Assembly (NCBI RefSeq): GCF_035982055.1
Contig: NZ_CP108427.1
Location: 5,827,001 to 5,891,000, forward strand
Reading direction: 5' to 3'
From: Streptomyces sp. NBC_01288
Lineage (GTDB): Bacteria > Actinomycetota > Actinomycetes > Streptomycetales > Streptomycetaceae
Length of the DNA stretch: 64,000 nucleotides
The notes under the pieces are model-generated. The model saw only the letters and a list, made by a program, of their open reading frames with translations. It made no database searches and was not told where the DNA came from. The position numbers and the translations under genes were made by a program. Shown here one piece after another: positions 42,332 to 50,270 of the stretch (position 1 is its first letter; every line of letters starts with the position of its first letter).

Positions 42332-43051
42332 ATGGGAACGGGATCAGGAACGGAATCGGGATCGGGATCGGGAACAGACCTTCACGAACTGCTGAAGTCA
42401 CTACGGGTATGGGCCCCGGAGGTGACCAAGCTGCCGCCGCTGGACCCGACCGCGGCACCGGACACCCCCCTCGCCCTCTTCACCACCTGGTTCGCGGAGG
42501 CGGTGGCGGCGGGCGAGCTCGAACCGCACGTGATGTCGCTGGCGACGAGGGACGGCGACCCGGAGTCTGAAGGCGGCGGCCTCCCGGACGTACGGATGGT
42601 CATGCTGCACGGCGCGGACGCGGAGGGCTGGTCCTTCGCGACCCACTCCACGAGCCGCAAAGGCCACCAGCTGAAGGGCTTCGCATACGCCGCCCTCGCC
42701 TTCTACTGGCCCCGGCTCGGCCGCCAGGTCCGCCTACGAGGCCCCGTCATCCCGGCGACACCGACCGAATCCCAGGCGGACCTGCACGCGCACTCGACGG
42801 GCGCGTTGGCGGCAGCGCTGACCGGCCACCAGAGCGAAGTCCTCTCATCCTTGGGCGAGTTGACGCAGACATCGGAAACGGCCTGGGAACTGGCACAACG
42901 AGAACCAAAAACCCCTGCCCCGTCCTGGACCCTGTACCGGGTGTTCCCGGACGAGGTCGAGTTCTTCCAGGGCGATGCGCTACGACGACACGTGCGCCTG
43001 AGCTATGTCCGGGGGGAGCGGGGCTGGTCGAAGGGGTTGCTCTGGCCCTGA
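42332..43051 (+). CDS. pyridoxamine 5'-phosphate oxidase-family protein
   Basis: A 239-residue FMN-binding split-barrel protein. It resembles PdxH in RMVMLHGADAEGWSFAT, ALAFYWPRLGRQVRLRG and the C-terminal RRHVRLSYVRGERGW. It could oxidise pyridoxine or pyridoxamine phosphate, but the exact PLP-synthase residues were not checked. The first 16 residues are a Gly/Ser/Thr-rich run encoded by a GGGATC-type hexanucleotide repeat and are not conserved. The gene lies 10 bases after the GNAT gene and may be in the same transcript. Confidence 0.8.
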   Translation: MGTGSGTESGSGSGTDLHELLKSLRVWAPEVTKLPPLDPTAAPDTPLALFTTWFAEAVAAGELEPHVMSLATRDGDPESEGGGLPDVRMVMLHGADAEGWSFATHSTSRKGHQLKGFAYAALAFYWPRLGRQVRLRGPVIPATPTESQADLHAHSTGALAAALTGHQSEVLSSLGELTQTSETAWELAQREPKTPAPSWTLYRVFPDEVEFFQGDALRRHVRLSYVRGERGWSKGLLWP

Positions 43052-43066
43052 GCTGTGTACTGAACT

Positions 43067-43343
43067 TTGGGCCACTCGCTTCTTGGCCAGTGTCGTGCTT
43101 CCACGGCCCGAGTAAAGGGCGCTCCCTGCGGTCGCGTCGCCTTCGGCGATTCCGCTTCGCTCCACCCTTGACTCGGTCCGCTCCAGCCCGTTTCAGAAGC
43201 GAGCGAGCGGCCCGGAGGAACGGGTGGCCAAGGTGGGCAGGCCCCTACCTGCACTGCGTAGCAAGCCGGTGCGGAGGGGCGCGTTCGCGTCTCGCCAGCA
43301 CGCCGGGCCGGCTTAGCGGCCAACGGCGAGTGGTGGGTGGTGG
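43067..43343 (+). repeat. left arm of a long inverted repeat
   Basis: An arm of about 277 bases beginning TTGGGCCACTCGCTTCTTGG and running to about 43343. It is matched by the inverted arm at 43561-43848 with long identical blocks (for example CGTTTCAGAAGCGAGCGAGC) and scattered differences. No coding sense is visible in it. Confidence 0.85.
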
Positions 43344-43560
43344 GTGGGGAGTGTGGTTGGGGACTGGTACCCGTCCCGCCCGTCCTTCCCCGCTGGACTC
43401 TTCCCCCTCCACTCTCCGCAGCCTCTGTCCTTTTCTAACCGGTAAAGGGTGGTGACGGTGGTTAGATTTACTCCCGGCTTCCAGCACCTACCCACCCAGG
43501 GTCGGCCGCTCAAGTCGAAGCGGCGTGCGGGCCGGACCGCAGCACACCCCCATGCACCCC
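43344..43560. other. 217-bp centre between the inverted arms
   Basis: A unique middle rich in CCC/TCC and G-runs, containing GGTACCCGTCC, CTTTTCTAACC and TTAGATTTAC. There is no open frame with family features. With the arms it makes up most of a 912-base gene-free stretch (43052-43963); the remainder after 43848 is the leader of the lipoprotein gene. Confidence 0.6.
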
Positions 43561-43848
43561 CCACCACCACGCTTCCCGCCCCACCGGCGGGTAGCCGCTA
43601 AGCCGACCCGGCGTGCTGGCGAGACGCGGGCGCGCCCCTTCATACCGGTCGGCAGGACAGTTCAGGCAAGGGGGTTCCTGCCTGGCCACCCGTCCTTCCG
43701 GGCCGCTCGCTCGCTTCTGAAACGGGCTGGAGCGGCCCTAGTCAAGGGTGGCCCGCAGGGCCATCGCCGCAGGCGACGCGTAGCGCAGCGGAGCGCCCTT
43801 TACTCGGGCCGTGGAAGCCCGACACTGACCAAGAAGCGAGTGGCCCAA
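43561..43848 (-). repeat. right arm of a long inverted repeat
   Basis: Inverted counterpart of 43067-43343. Its outer end reads CAAGAAGCGAGTGGCCCAA. No flanking target-site duplication was evident. Confidence 0.85.
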
Positions 43849-43963
43849 CGGTCACTGGTGAGGGGCTTGTGGGCACTGAGTAGGGCCTCAATCTCGTCTT
43901 CGTCGAGTCGCGGGCAGGGGGTACGTTGATCTCCAAGTTCGTTGAGGAGAAGGCGGGGAGACT

Positions 43964-45331
43964 GTGAACGTGCGCCGCCCGTTGAAGTGTGCGGTCGGCG
44001 CCGGAGCAGCCGTCACCCTCCTGCTCGCGGCGCTCACATCCTGTGGCAGCGGGGCAACCGACAAGGCGCCCTCGATCACCGCGCCCGAGGTTTTCTACCT
44101 GCGCCCCGTCGGCGACAAGTCCGGCCCGCACGACAAGGATCCGTTCCACTTCTCCGCCGACGACGGCAAGACGCACACCGGTGTCGGAGGATCCGCTGAT
44201 CACACCCTCACCGTGGACGTGCTGCCCGGCGTGAAGAGTGCGGTCGTACTGCGTAAGGGCGGGAACTGCACGGGCAGTCCCACACATATGACGTGTGCGG
44301 TGCGTTCCGAGTACGACAGCCGGTCGGACGGAGGCGTCTCCCTGGTCGCGGCCGAGGGCAGCAGGCCGGGGGATGCCGGTGTGGTTCGGTACACGTACGC
44401 GGGTCGGGGTGGGAAGACGGTCACCGCGCGGACGAAGGTCGTCGTAGGCGAGCCGGTGGTCGAGGTGTTGACAACGAAGTTACTCGGCGGAGTTCGTCCG
44501 GGGGCCGAGCTGAGCCGGCCGATCGTCGTCCGGAACACCGGCGAGGTGCCGGTCAGGGGACTGGTGCTCCAAGTCGGCCTCGAACAGCTGGAGTTCGAGG
44601 AGCGGTACGCCAACTGCCGTTATCCGGGCTTCTACAAGGGGCACATCGCGGTGTGCCAGTTCCCGGATCTTCGCATCGCGCCCGGGCAGACCGTGACCGT
44701 CCAGCCCGCGCTCCGGCTCCGCGCGCCCAAGACGAGAATGTACGCCTCCTTCAACAGCGAGGCCCGGGCGCTGGACATGGGACCGCAATACGGGGGTGCC
44801 ATGGCCGGCGGGGACCACGGTGACGGTCCGGCCCTTCGTCCCGAAGCCACCGCCGCCGAGAAGGGCACCTACGCCAAGGGTGGCGGCTGGACGAACGTCG
44901 TGCTCGACACCCACGCCGACTACTCCGTCTCCGACGTGAACCTGTACGGCGACCCCGGCACCGAGCGGACCTTCAAACTCACCGTCCGCAACAACGGCCC
45001 CGCCGACGCCGGCGCCACGGAGCAGCTGGTGTTCAGCCCGCCGCTCGGCATGGAGATGGTGAAGCAGCCCATGCAGGAGTACGACGAAGACGCCTACGAG
45101 CCCTACTGCGAGCGCGGCGCCTACGCCTACACCTGCGACATCAAGGCCCTGGAACCCGGCAAGACCCAGACCTTCACGTTCACGATGCGCCTCGGCGAAC
45201 CGGGCGAAGGCGCCCTGACCCTCCAGGACAGGAAACAGGACAAGAAACCGGCCCAGGACTGGTACGTCGGCGACCGCGACCCGGACCCGGGCAACGACAA
45301 AGCCGTCATCACGGTCCACCCCGACCGTTGA
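43964..45331 (+). CDS. secreted lipoprotein with repeat-like beta domains, TTA codon
   Basis: A 455-residue exported lipoprotein: a basic start, hydrophobic stretch and lipobox ALTSC with lipidated Cys27. The mature protein has several immunoglobulin-like beta modules of the DUF11/CARDB type (VVRNTGEVPVRGLVLQV, then LTVRNNGPADAGATEQL). A TTA codon lies at 44480-44482 (residue 173), which would make translation bldA-dependent. GTG 43964 follows GAGGAGAAGG. The leader borders the long inverted repeat. It probably works at the cell surface; its role is unknown. Confidence 0.78.
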   Translation: MNVRRPLKCAVGAGAAVTLLLAALTSCGSGATDKAPSITAPEVFYLRPVGDKSGPHDKDPFHFSADDGKTHTGVGGSADHTLTVDVLPGVKSAVVLRKGGNCTGSPTHMTCAVRSEYDSRSDGGVSLVAAEGSRPGDAGVVRYTYAGRGGKTVTARTKVVVGEPVVEVLTTKLLGGVRPGAELSRPIVVRNTGEVPVRGLVLQVGLEQLEFEERYANCRYPGFYKGHIAVCQFPDLRIAPGQTVTVQPALRLRAPKTRMYASFNSEARALDMGPQYGGAMAGGDHGDGPALRPEATAAEKGTYAKGGGWTNVVLDTHADYSVSDVNLYGDPGTERTFKLTVRNNGPADAGATEQLVFSPPLGMEMVKQPMQEYDEDAYEPYCERGAYAYTCDIKALEPGKTQTFTFTMRLGEPGEGALTLQDRKQDKKPAQDWYVGDRDPDPGNDKAVITVHPDR

Positions 45332-45407
45332 ACCGCTCGGCCGGGCCCCGCGTACCACTCACCGAGGGCGGCGGCGTCGGAGGAAGGGTCGAGCGATTTC
45401 AGTCTCT

Positions 45408-46613
45408 GTGGAAGTGAGGGCGAGCGACGCACCTGTGCGTCGGCAGGTGCTGGGGCTGGACGGCCTCCGCGGGCTGGCGGCGCTGTACGTGGTGCTGTTC
45501 CACTGCTGGCTGTACACCTTCCCGGGGTACCCCAACAGTTCGGCGCCCCGAGTGCTGGACGTGCTGATGTTCGGCCGCCTCGCCGTCGTCTTCTTCCTGG
45601 TTCTGTCCGGCTTCTCCCTCGCCATCTCCCCGGCGCGGCACGGCTGGCGGTCCGGCGGTGTCGCCCAGTTCCTGCGCCGACGCGCCTGGCGCATCCTGCC
45701 GCCGTACTGGGCGGCGCTGGCCATGAGCCTCGTCGTCTCCCTGTACGTGGTGCCGGCCTCGCACTACGGGCCGCCCGACGGCTCGTCGATTCTCGTCTAC
45801 GGCCTTGTCCTTCAGGACGTGTTCTTCGCCCCGACCCCGAACGGCGCGTTCTGGTCGATCGGGGTGGAGGCCGAGCTGTATCTCCTCTTCCCCCTCGTCC
45901 TTCTTGTCCGGCGGCGGTTCAGCGCGGCGGCCGCGGTCGCGTGCGTGACGCTCCCGGTGATCGTCCGCGGGCTGCTGGCCACCGGCGCGAACCCGGTCGA
46001 GGGTGACAACTGGCTCGCCCCGCATCTCGCCCCCGTGTTCGTCGCGGGAGTGGTGGGTGCGGGGGTTGTAGTTGCGTCGGAGCGGGTTCGGCGTCTGCCG
46101 TGGGGGTGGTTCGCCGTCCTGGCCGCCCTGCCGGTCGTGGTGGTCGGCGTCGTTCAAGGGTCCGTGTGGACCGTGAACCACTACTTCTGGGTCGATCTCG
46201 CCATCGCTCCCGCCATGACGATGCTGATCGCCGCGGTCGCCACCGGCCAACCTGCCTTTCTCGTACGGTTGTTGACCGCCCGGCCTCTTCAGATCCTCGG
46301 CGATGCCTCCTACAGCCTCTACCTGATCCACCTGCCGATCGTCCTGGTCGTCATCCGCCGAGTTGCCCCGCATTTCGTCGCGCCCGGGATGCCGACGTTC
46401 TGCTTCACGCTTCTCCTGGGACTGCCCGTCTCGGTGCTGACGGCATGGCTGTTCTCCCGGATCTTCGAACTGCCCTTCAAGCGGAACCGGTCCTGGAAGT
46501 CCCTGATGGCTCAGTCCCGCCCCAGCACCACCGTCCCCGAAGAGCAGAACCAGCCGCCCGTCCCGGAGGCGACTCCGAGTCGCGGCAAGTCGCCGTCCGC
46601 GCCGGTGACTTGA
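45408..46613 (+). CDS. acyltransferase-3 family membrane protein
   Basis: A 401-residue O-acyltransferase of the OafA/YrhL class with about 10 membrane segments. The early motif is LGLDGLRGLAALYVVLFHCWL, with the family R-x10-H-like pattern, followed by FGRLAVVFFLVLSGF and the WSIGVEAELYLLFP motif. It would transfer acyl groups to sugars or cell-surface molecules. GTG 45408. Its last 34 codons overlap, tail to tail, with the thiolase gene on the other strand (46511-46613). Confidence 0.85.
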   Translation: MEVRASDAPVRRQVLGLDGLRGLAALYVVLFHCWLYTFPGYPNSSAPRVLDVLMFGRLAVVFFLVLSGFSLAISPARHGWRSGGVAQFLRRRAWRILPPYWAALAMSLVVSLYVVPASHYGPPDGSSILVYGLVLQDVFFAPTPNGAFWSIGVEAELYLLFPLVLLVRRRFSAAAAVACVTLPVIVRGLLATGANPVEGDNWLAPHLAPVFVAGVVGAGVVVASERVRRLPWGWFAVLAALPVVVVGVVQGSVWTVNHYFWVDLAIAPAMTMLIAAVATGQPAFLVRLLTARPLQILGDASYSLYLIHLPIVLVVIRRVAPHFVAPGMPTFCFTLLLGLPVSVLTAWLFSRIFELPFKRNRSWKSLMAQSRPSTTVPEEQNQPPVPEATPSRGKSPSAPVT

Positions 46614-47683
46614 CGAGCCCCGGCCTCCCCCCGCAACTGCCGCACCGCCTCCACCAGCAGGAACAGCCCCCGCATCCCGGGATGTTGGGCCGACAGCCCG
46701 CCCCCGTCCGTGTTCACGGGCAGTTCGCCGCCGGTCACCCGCAACCGGCCCTTCTCCACGAAGGCACCCCCCTCACCCTTCGCGCAGAAACCCAGATCCT
46801 CCAGCGTCACCAGCGTCATGTAGGTGAACGCGTCGTAGATCTCCGCGAAGTCGATCTCCGACGGCCCAACTCCCGCCCGTTCGAAGGCCAGTCGGCCGCT
46901 CACCGCTGCCGGTGACACCGTGAAGTCGGGCCACTCGGACATCGCCGCGTGCGAGACGTGCTCCCCGGTGCCGAGCACCCACACCGGTGCCGTACGGCAG
47001 TCCCGTACGTACTCCTCGGCCGCCAGCAGGATCGCCGCCCCGCCGTCGGACCGTATGCAGCAGTGCAGTTTGGTGAACGGGTCGGCGATCATCGGGCCGG
47101 AGAGCACGTCGTCGACGGTGATCGGGTCGCGGAACATCGCCTCGGGGTTCAGCGCGGCGTTCGCGCGGGCCTGTACCGCCACCTCCGCCAACTGCTCGAT
47201 CGTCGTGCCGTATTCGAGCATGTGGCGGCGCGCGGCCATCGCGTACTTCGCGATCAGTGTGTGGCCGTAGGGGACCTCGAACTGGAGCGGGCCCCGCGCG
47301 CCGAAGGAGAGGTTGCCGGTGCGGCGGCCCGCCTTGATGTCGGCTCGGGCCGTCGAGCCGTAGACCAGCAGGACCGCGTTCGCGTGGCCTGCGGCGATCG
47401 CGTCCGTCGCGTGGGCCGCCATCACCTCCCAGGTTGAGCCCCCTACCGAGGTGGAATCCACCCACGTCGGGCGCAGGCCCAGGTATTCGGCCACCTCGAC
47501 CGGGGCCAGGGTGCCCAGGCCCGCCGACGCGAAGCCGTCCACCAGCTCCCTGTCCAGGCCCGCGTCCGCCAGTGCGCGGCGGGCCGCCTGGGCGTGCAGG
47601 GCGTAGGGGGTCGTGTCGTCCACGCGCCCGCAGTCGGACAGGGCGACACCCACCACGGCGACCTTGCGGCTCCCCGGTGTCAT
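46511..47683 (-). CDS. thiolase/lipid-transfer-type protein (retro-aldolase-like)
   Basis: A 390-residue thiolase-fold protein of the SCP2-thiolase/Ltp type. Where true thiolases carry the nucleophilic Cys, this has SVGGSTWEV without cysteine. Typical late motifs are EIYDAFTYMTLVTLEDLGF, GEGGAFVEKG and NTDGGGLSAQHPGMRG. Ltp2-type steroid aldolases share this. With a DUF35 partner it would release a side chain from an acyl-CoA. Its start is divergent from the acyl-CoA dehydrogenase gene across one regulon operator (47727-47741). It overlaps the acyltransferase gene by 103 bases at the 3' end. Confidence 0.87.
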   Translation of the reverse strand: MTPGSRKVAVVGVALSDCGRVDDTTPYALHAQAARRALADAGLDRELVDGFASAGLGTLAPVEVAEYLGLRPTWVDSTSVGGSTWEVMAAHATDAIAAGHANAVLLVYGSTARADIKAGRRTGNLSFGARGPLQFEVPYGHTLIAKYAMAARRHMLEYGTTIEQLAEVAVQARANAALNPEAMFRDPITVDDVLSGPMIADPFTKLHCCIRSDGGAAILLAAEEYVRDCRTAPVWVLGTGEHVSHAAMSEWPDFTVSPAAVSGRLAFERAGVGPSEIDFAEIYDAFTYMTLVTLEDLGFCAKGEGGAFVEKGRLRVTGGELPVNTDGGGLSAQHPGMRGLFLLVEAVRQLRGEAGARQVTGADGDLPRLGVASGTGGWFCSSGTVVLGRD

Positions 47684-47726
47684 GAGGCGCTCCTCCCTCT
47701 GTGCATATCGTGCCCGGACTCCTAAT

Positions 47727-47741
47727 ATGACGGACCGTCAG
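47727..47741. promoter_or_regulatory. regulon operator 6
   Basis: ATGACGGACCGTCAG, flanked by AT...AT, in the 75-base gap between the divergent thiolase and acyl-CoA dehydrogenase genes. Its inner 13 bases TGACGGACCGTCA form a perfect palindrome. Confidence 0.8.
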
Positions 47742-47758
47742 ATCTGGAGGGAAGTGCC

Positions 47759-48949
47759 ATGGACGCCAGCTTCACCGCCGAGCAGGACGAGATCCGCCGT
47801 ACCCTCCGCGAACTGCTCCAAAAGCGGTGCGGATCAGAGGAGTTGCGCACCGCCGTCGATACCCCCGCCGGACACGACCCCGCCCTGTGGACCGCCCTCG
47901 CCCGGCAACTGGGCCTGCCCGGACTCGCCCTCCCCGAGGCCTACGGCGGGGTCGGCTGTACGGCGACCGAACTCGCCCTCGCGGCAGAGGAGACGGGACG
48001 TTTCCTGGCGCCGTCGCCGCTTCTCGCCACCGCCGTGCTCGTCGCGCCCCTCGTCCTCGCCCTCGGCACCGAGACCCAGCGCGCCCGCCTGCTGCCCCGC
48101 ATCGCCGCCGGCTCCCTGACCGCCGCCCTCGCCGTACCCGGCACCGCCCTCACCACCGCCCTCACCCTCACCGGCCCCAACGGCGGGGAATGGGCGGGGG
48201 GCGGGCGCGCGGGCGGGGTGCAGGCCAGGCAGGTCGGGAGCTCCGGGTGGCGGTTGTACGGGCAGGTCGCGCAGGTTCTCGACGGGCACAGTGCCGAGTT
48301 GCTGGTCGTCGCCGCCCATGCCGGAGGCTTCGCGAGGTCGCGGACACTGCTGTTCCTGGTGGCGGGGGATGCGGACGGGCTTGTGCGCGTACGGCAGACC
48401 TCCCTCGACGCGACCCGGCCGCAGGCCCGGCTCGAACTACGGGATGTCGAGGGTGAGTTGCTCGGTGTCGACGACAGTCCTCGCGTTCTGCGGGAGCTCT
48501 CCGCCTCCGGCGACACCGTCGCCGCCGTGCTCGCCGCCGAGGCCGTCGGGGCCGCCGACCGGGCGCTGGAGCGGACCGTCCAATACGTCAAGCAGCGTGA
48601 GCAGTTCGGGCGGGCCATCGGGTCGTTCCAGGCGGTGAAGCACCGGTTGGCCGATGTGTATGTGCAGGTGCAGGCGGCCAAGTCGGCTGCCTACTACGCC
48701 GCTTGGGCGATCGGCCGGGAGGAGCGGGCCGGTGGGCTCGCGCTCGCTCAGGCGTTGGAAGCCCTGAGGACCGCTGCCGCCGAGGGCATTCAGCTGCACG
48801 GTGGGATCGGGTTCACCTGGGAGCACGACGCCCATCTCTATTTCAAGCGTGCCGCCGGTGACGAGCTGCTGTTCGGGCCGGTGCACCGGCTGCGGGCGTA
48901 CGCCGCCGAGGGCGCGCACCTTTTCGAGAGCCGCGAGGTGACGGTGTGA
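47759..48949 (+). CDS. acyl-CoA dehydrogenase, catalytic-type subunit
   Basis: A 396-residue acyl-CoA dehydrogenase-like protein. It has a normal start (FTAEQDEIRRTLRELLQK), a reduced middle without the usual SEPDAGSD FAD motif, and a C-terminal IQLHGGIGFTWEHDAHLYFKRA segment with the candidate catalytic glutamate. This is the complement of the proteins at 17507 and 22919, so it may form a mixed complex with one of them. ATG 47759 has GGAGGGAAG upstream. It is coupled by a 4-base overlap to the F420-type gene. Confidence 0.86.
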   Translation: MDASFTAEQDEIRRTLRELLQKRCGSEELRTAVDTPAGHDPALWTALARQLGLPGLALPEAYGGVGCTATELALAAEETGRFLAPSPLLATAVLVAPLVLALGTETQRARLLPRIAAGSLTAALAVPGTALTTALTLTGPNGGEWAGGGRAGGVQARQVGSSGWRLYGQVAQVLDGHSAELLVVAAHAGGFARSRTLLFLVAGDADGLVRVRQTSLDATRPQARLELRDVEGELLGVDDSPRVLRELSASGDTVAAVLAAEAVGAADRALERTVQYVKQREQFGRAIGSFQAVKHRLADVYVQVQAAKSAAYYAAWAIGREERAGGLALAQALEALRTAAAEGIQLHGGIGFTWEHDAHLYFKRAAGDELLFGPVHRLRAYAAEGAHLFESREVTV

Positions 48950-49410
48950 TCGGTGTGCGTGCGGTCCAGAAGGTGTCGTCGACCCGGGCGTTCGCGCGGA
49001 TCGCCCCGCATGTCATCCCGGCCATGGACCGGACCGTGCACCGGCTCACGCGCGGGAAGGTGCTGCTCAGCGCCCAGATGCTGCCGGGGGTGATCCTGAC
49101 CTCCATCGGGGCGCGGAGTGGGCAGGCGCGGCGCAGCCCCCTCGCCTGTATGCCGGAGGAGGGCGGCTGGGTGCTCGTCGGGTCCAACTTCGGACGGGCC
49201 GGTCATCCCGCCTGGACGTACAACCTCATTGCCCGTCCCGATGTCGAGATCAGCTGGAAAGGGCAGGAAATCCCCGTCACGGCACGGCTGTTGGAGGGGG
49301 AGGAGCGGGCGGAGGTGTGGAAGACCGCGCTGGCGTTCTGGCCGCCGTACGCCACGTACCAGAAACGGGTGGAGCGGGAGATCCGGCTGTTCCGGGTCGT
49401 GCGGCGGTGA
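48946..49410 (+). CDS. deazaflavin (F420)-dependent nitroreductase-family protein
   Basis: A 154-residue protein of the DUF385/Ddn family that binds coenzyme F420. It has the family pattern LLSAQMLPGVILTSIGARSG, then GWVLVGSNFGRAGHPAW and NLIARPDVEISWKGQEI, ending in FWPPYATYQKRVEREIRLFRVV. GTG 48946 overlaps the dehydrogenase stop, so it is in the same operator-controlled transcript. It could reduce an unsaturated intermediate. The function within the pathway is inferred. Confidence 0.85.
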   Translation: MIGVRAVQKVSSTRAFARIAPHVIPAMDRTVHRLTRGKVLLSAQMLPGVILTSIGARSGQARRSPLACMPEEGGWVLVGSNFGRAGHPAWTYNLIARPDVEISWKGQEIPVTARLLEGEERAEVWKTALAFWPPYATYQKRVEREIRLFRVVRR

Positions 49411-49431
49411 ACTCGTCGTGGATGCAGGGCA

Positions 49432-49461
49432 GGCGGTGGTCCACCGGAGTGAACCACCGCC
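49432..49461. terminator. bidirectional terminator hairpin
   Basis: A 9-bp stem, GGCGGTGGT (49432-49440) with ACCACCGCC (49453-49461), in the 90-base convergent gap between the F420-type gene and the TetR gene. Confidence 0.6.
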
Positions 49462-49500
49462 CACGAGACAGGACTTGGCACCTGGAAGCAGGAACTGCTC

Positions 49501-50148
49501 CTACTTCGTCGGCTTCTTGCCGGTCACGCCCAGGTGGACCAACAGCGCCAGGTTCGGCTTGAGTTCAGCCTGCTTGACGCCCCACGTCTGGAAACCCTTC
49601 TGGTGCGAGGCGACGGCCGCGAGCATCGCGACCAGTGAACCGGCGATCGCCGCCGGGTTCACGTCCTTGTCGACCCTGCCCTTGGCCTGCAACTCGGCCA
49701 CCGCGTCCGAGAGGGAGTTGTTCACGGAGTTCAGGATCTTCATCCGGATCTTGTAGAACCGTTTGTCTCCCTCGGCGGCTCCGAGGTCGACGACCCTGAG
49801 GATCGCGTCGTTCCTGCGCCAGAACTCCAGGAAACCGTCCACGAGTTCCTGGGAGGTCTGCCAACCCGCCTTGCCGACCCATGACCGGCCGGCCAGCAGT
49901 TCGGTCAACTGACCGCCCTCCGTGGCCATTTGCTCGGCGATCTCCAGGACGGCGCCTTCGACGTCCGGGAAGTACTGGTAGAAGGTCGCGGGTGAAGTCC
50001 CCGCCTTCCGGGCGACATCGATGACTTTGACGTCCCGGTAAGGGGAGGAGCTGAGCATCTCGCTTAGGCAGTCGAGCAGCTTCTGCCGGGTCGCCTGCCC
50101 ACGCCGGCCGGCCACGCGGCCGTCGACGGTACGCACTTGTCCTGTCAT
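49501..50148 (-). CDS. TetR-family transcriptional regulator, candidate regulon repressor
   Basis: A 215-residue TetR protein. Residues about 15-70 form the helix-turn-helix (TRQKLLDCLSEMLSSSPYRD, VARKAGTSPATFYQYFPD). The C-terminal ligand domain is helical with a lysine-rich end. It is the only TetR in the window, which makes it the first candidate for the 12 operators. A degenerate site CTGTCATGCCGTCAG (50142-50156) covers its own start codon. I recall a TetR gene next to afsK in other Streptomyces, so it could instead be a core gene with another role. ATG 50148. Confidence 0.85.
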   Translation of the reverse strand: MTGQVRTVDGRVAGRRGQATRQKLLDCLSEMLSSSPYRDVKVIDVARKAGTSPATFYQYFPDVEGAVLEIAEQMATEGGQLTELLAGRSWVGKAGWQTSQELVDGFLEFWRRNDAILRVVDLGAAEGDKRFYKIRMKILNSVNNSLSDAVAELQAKGRVDKDVNPAAIAGSLVAMLAAVASHQKGFQTWGVKQAELKPNLALLVHLGVTGKKPTK

Positions 50149-50270
50149 GCCGTCAGCTTACCGAGGGGTGATCGGAGCGCGATTCGGCCGACTGCAAATG
50201 GGGTGCACGGGGGTCTAGAGGGTGGTGTGCCTGGTCTGCGGGGTGCGTGCGGCGCCGTTACTTTGACGGT

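Noticed and set aside
43090..43929. Several open frames across the inverted repeat
   Set aside because: They translate repeat DNA on both strands into Arg/Ser/Pro-rich sequences without start signals.
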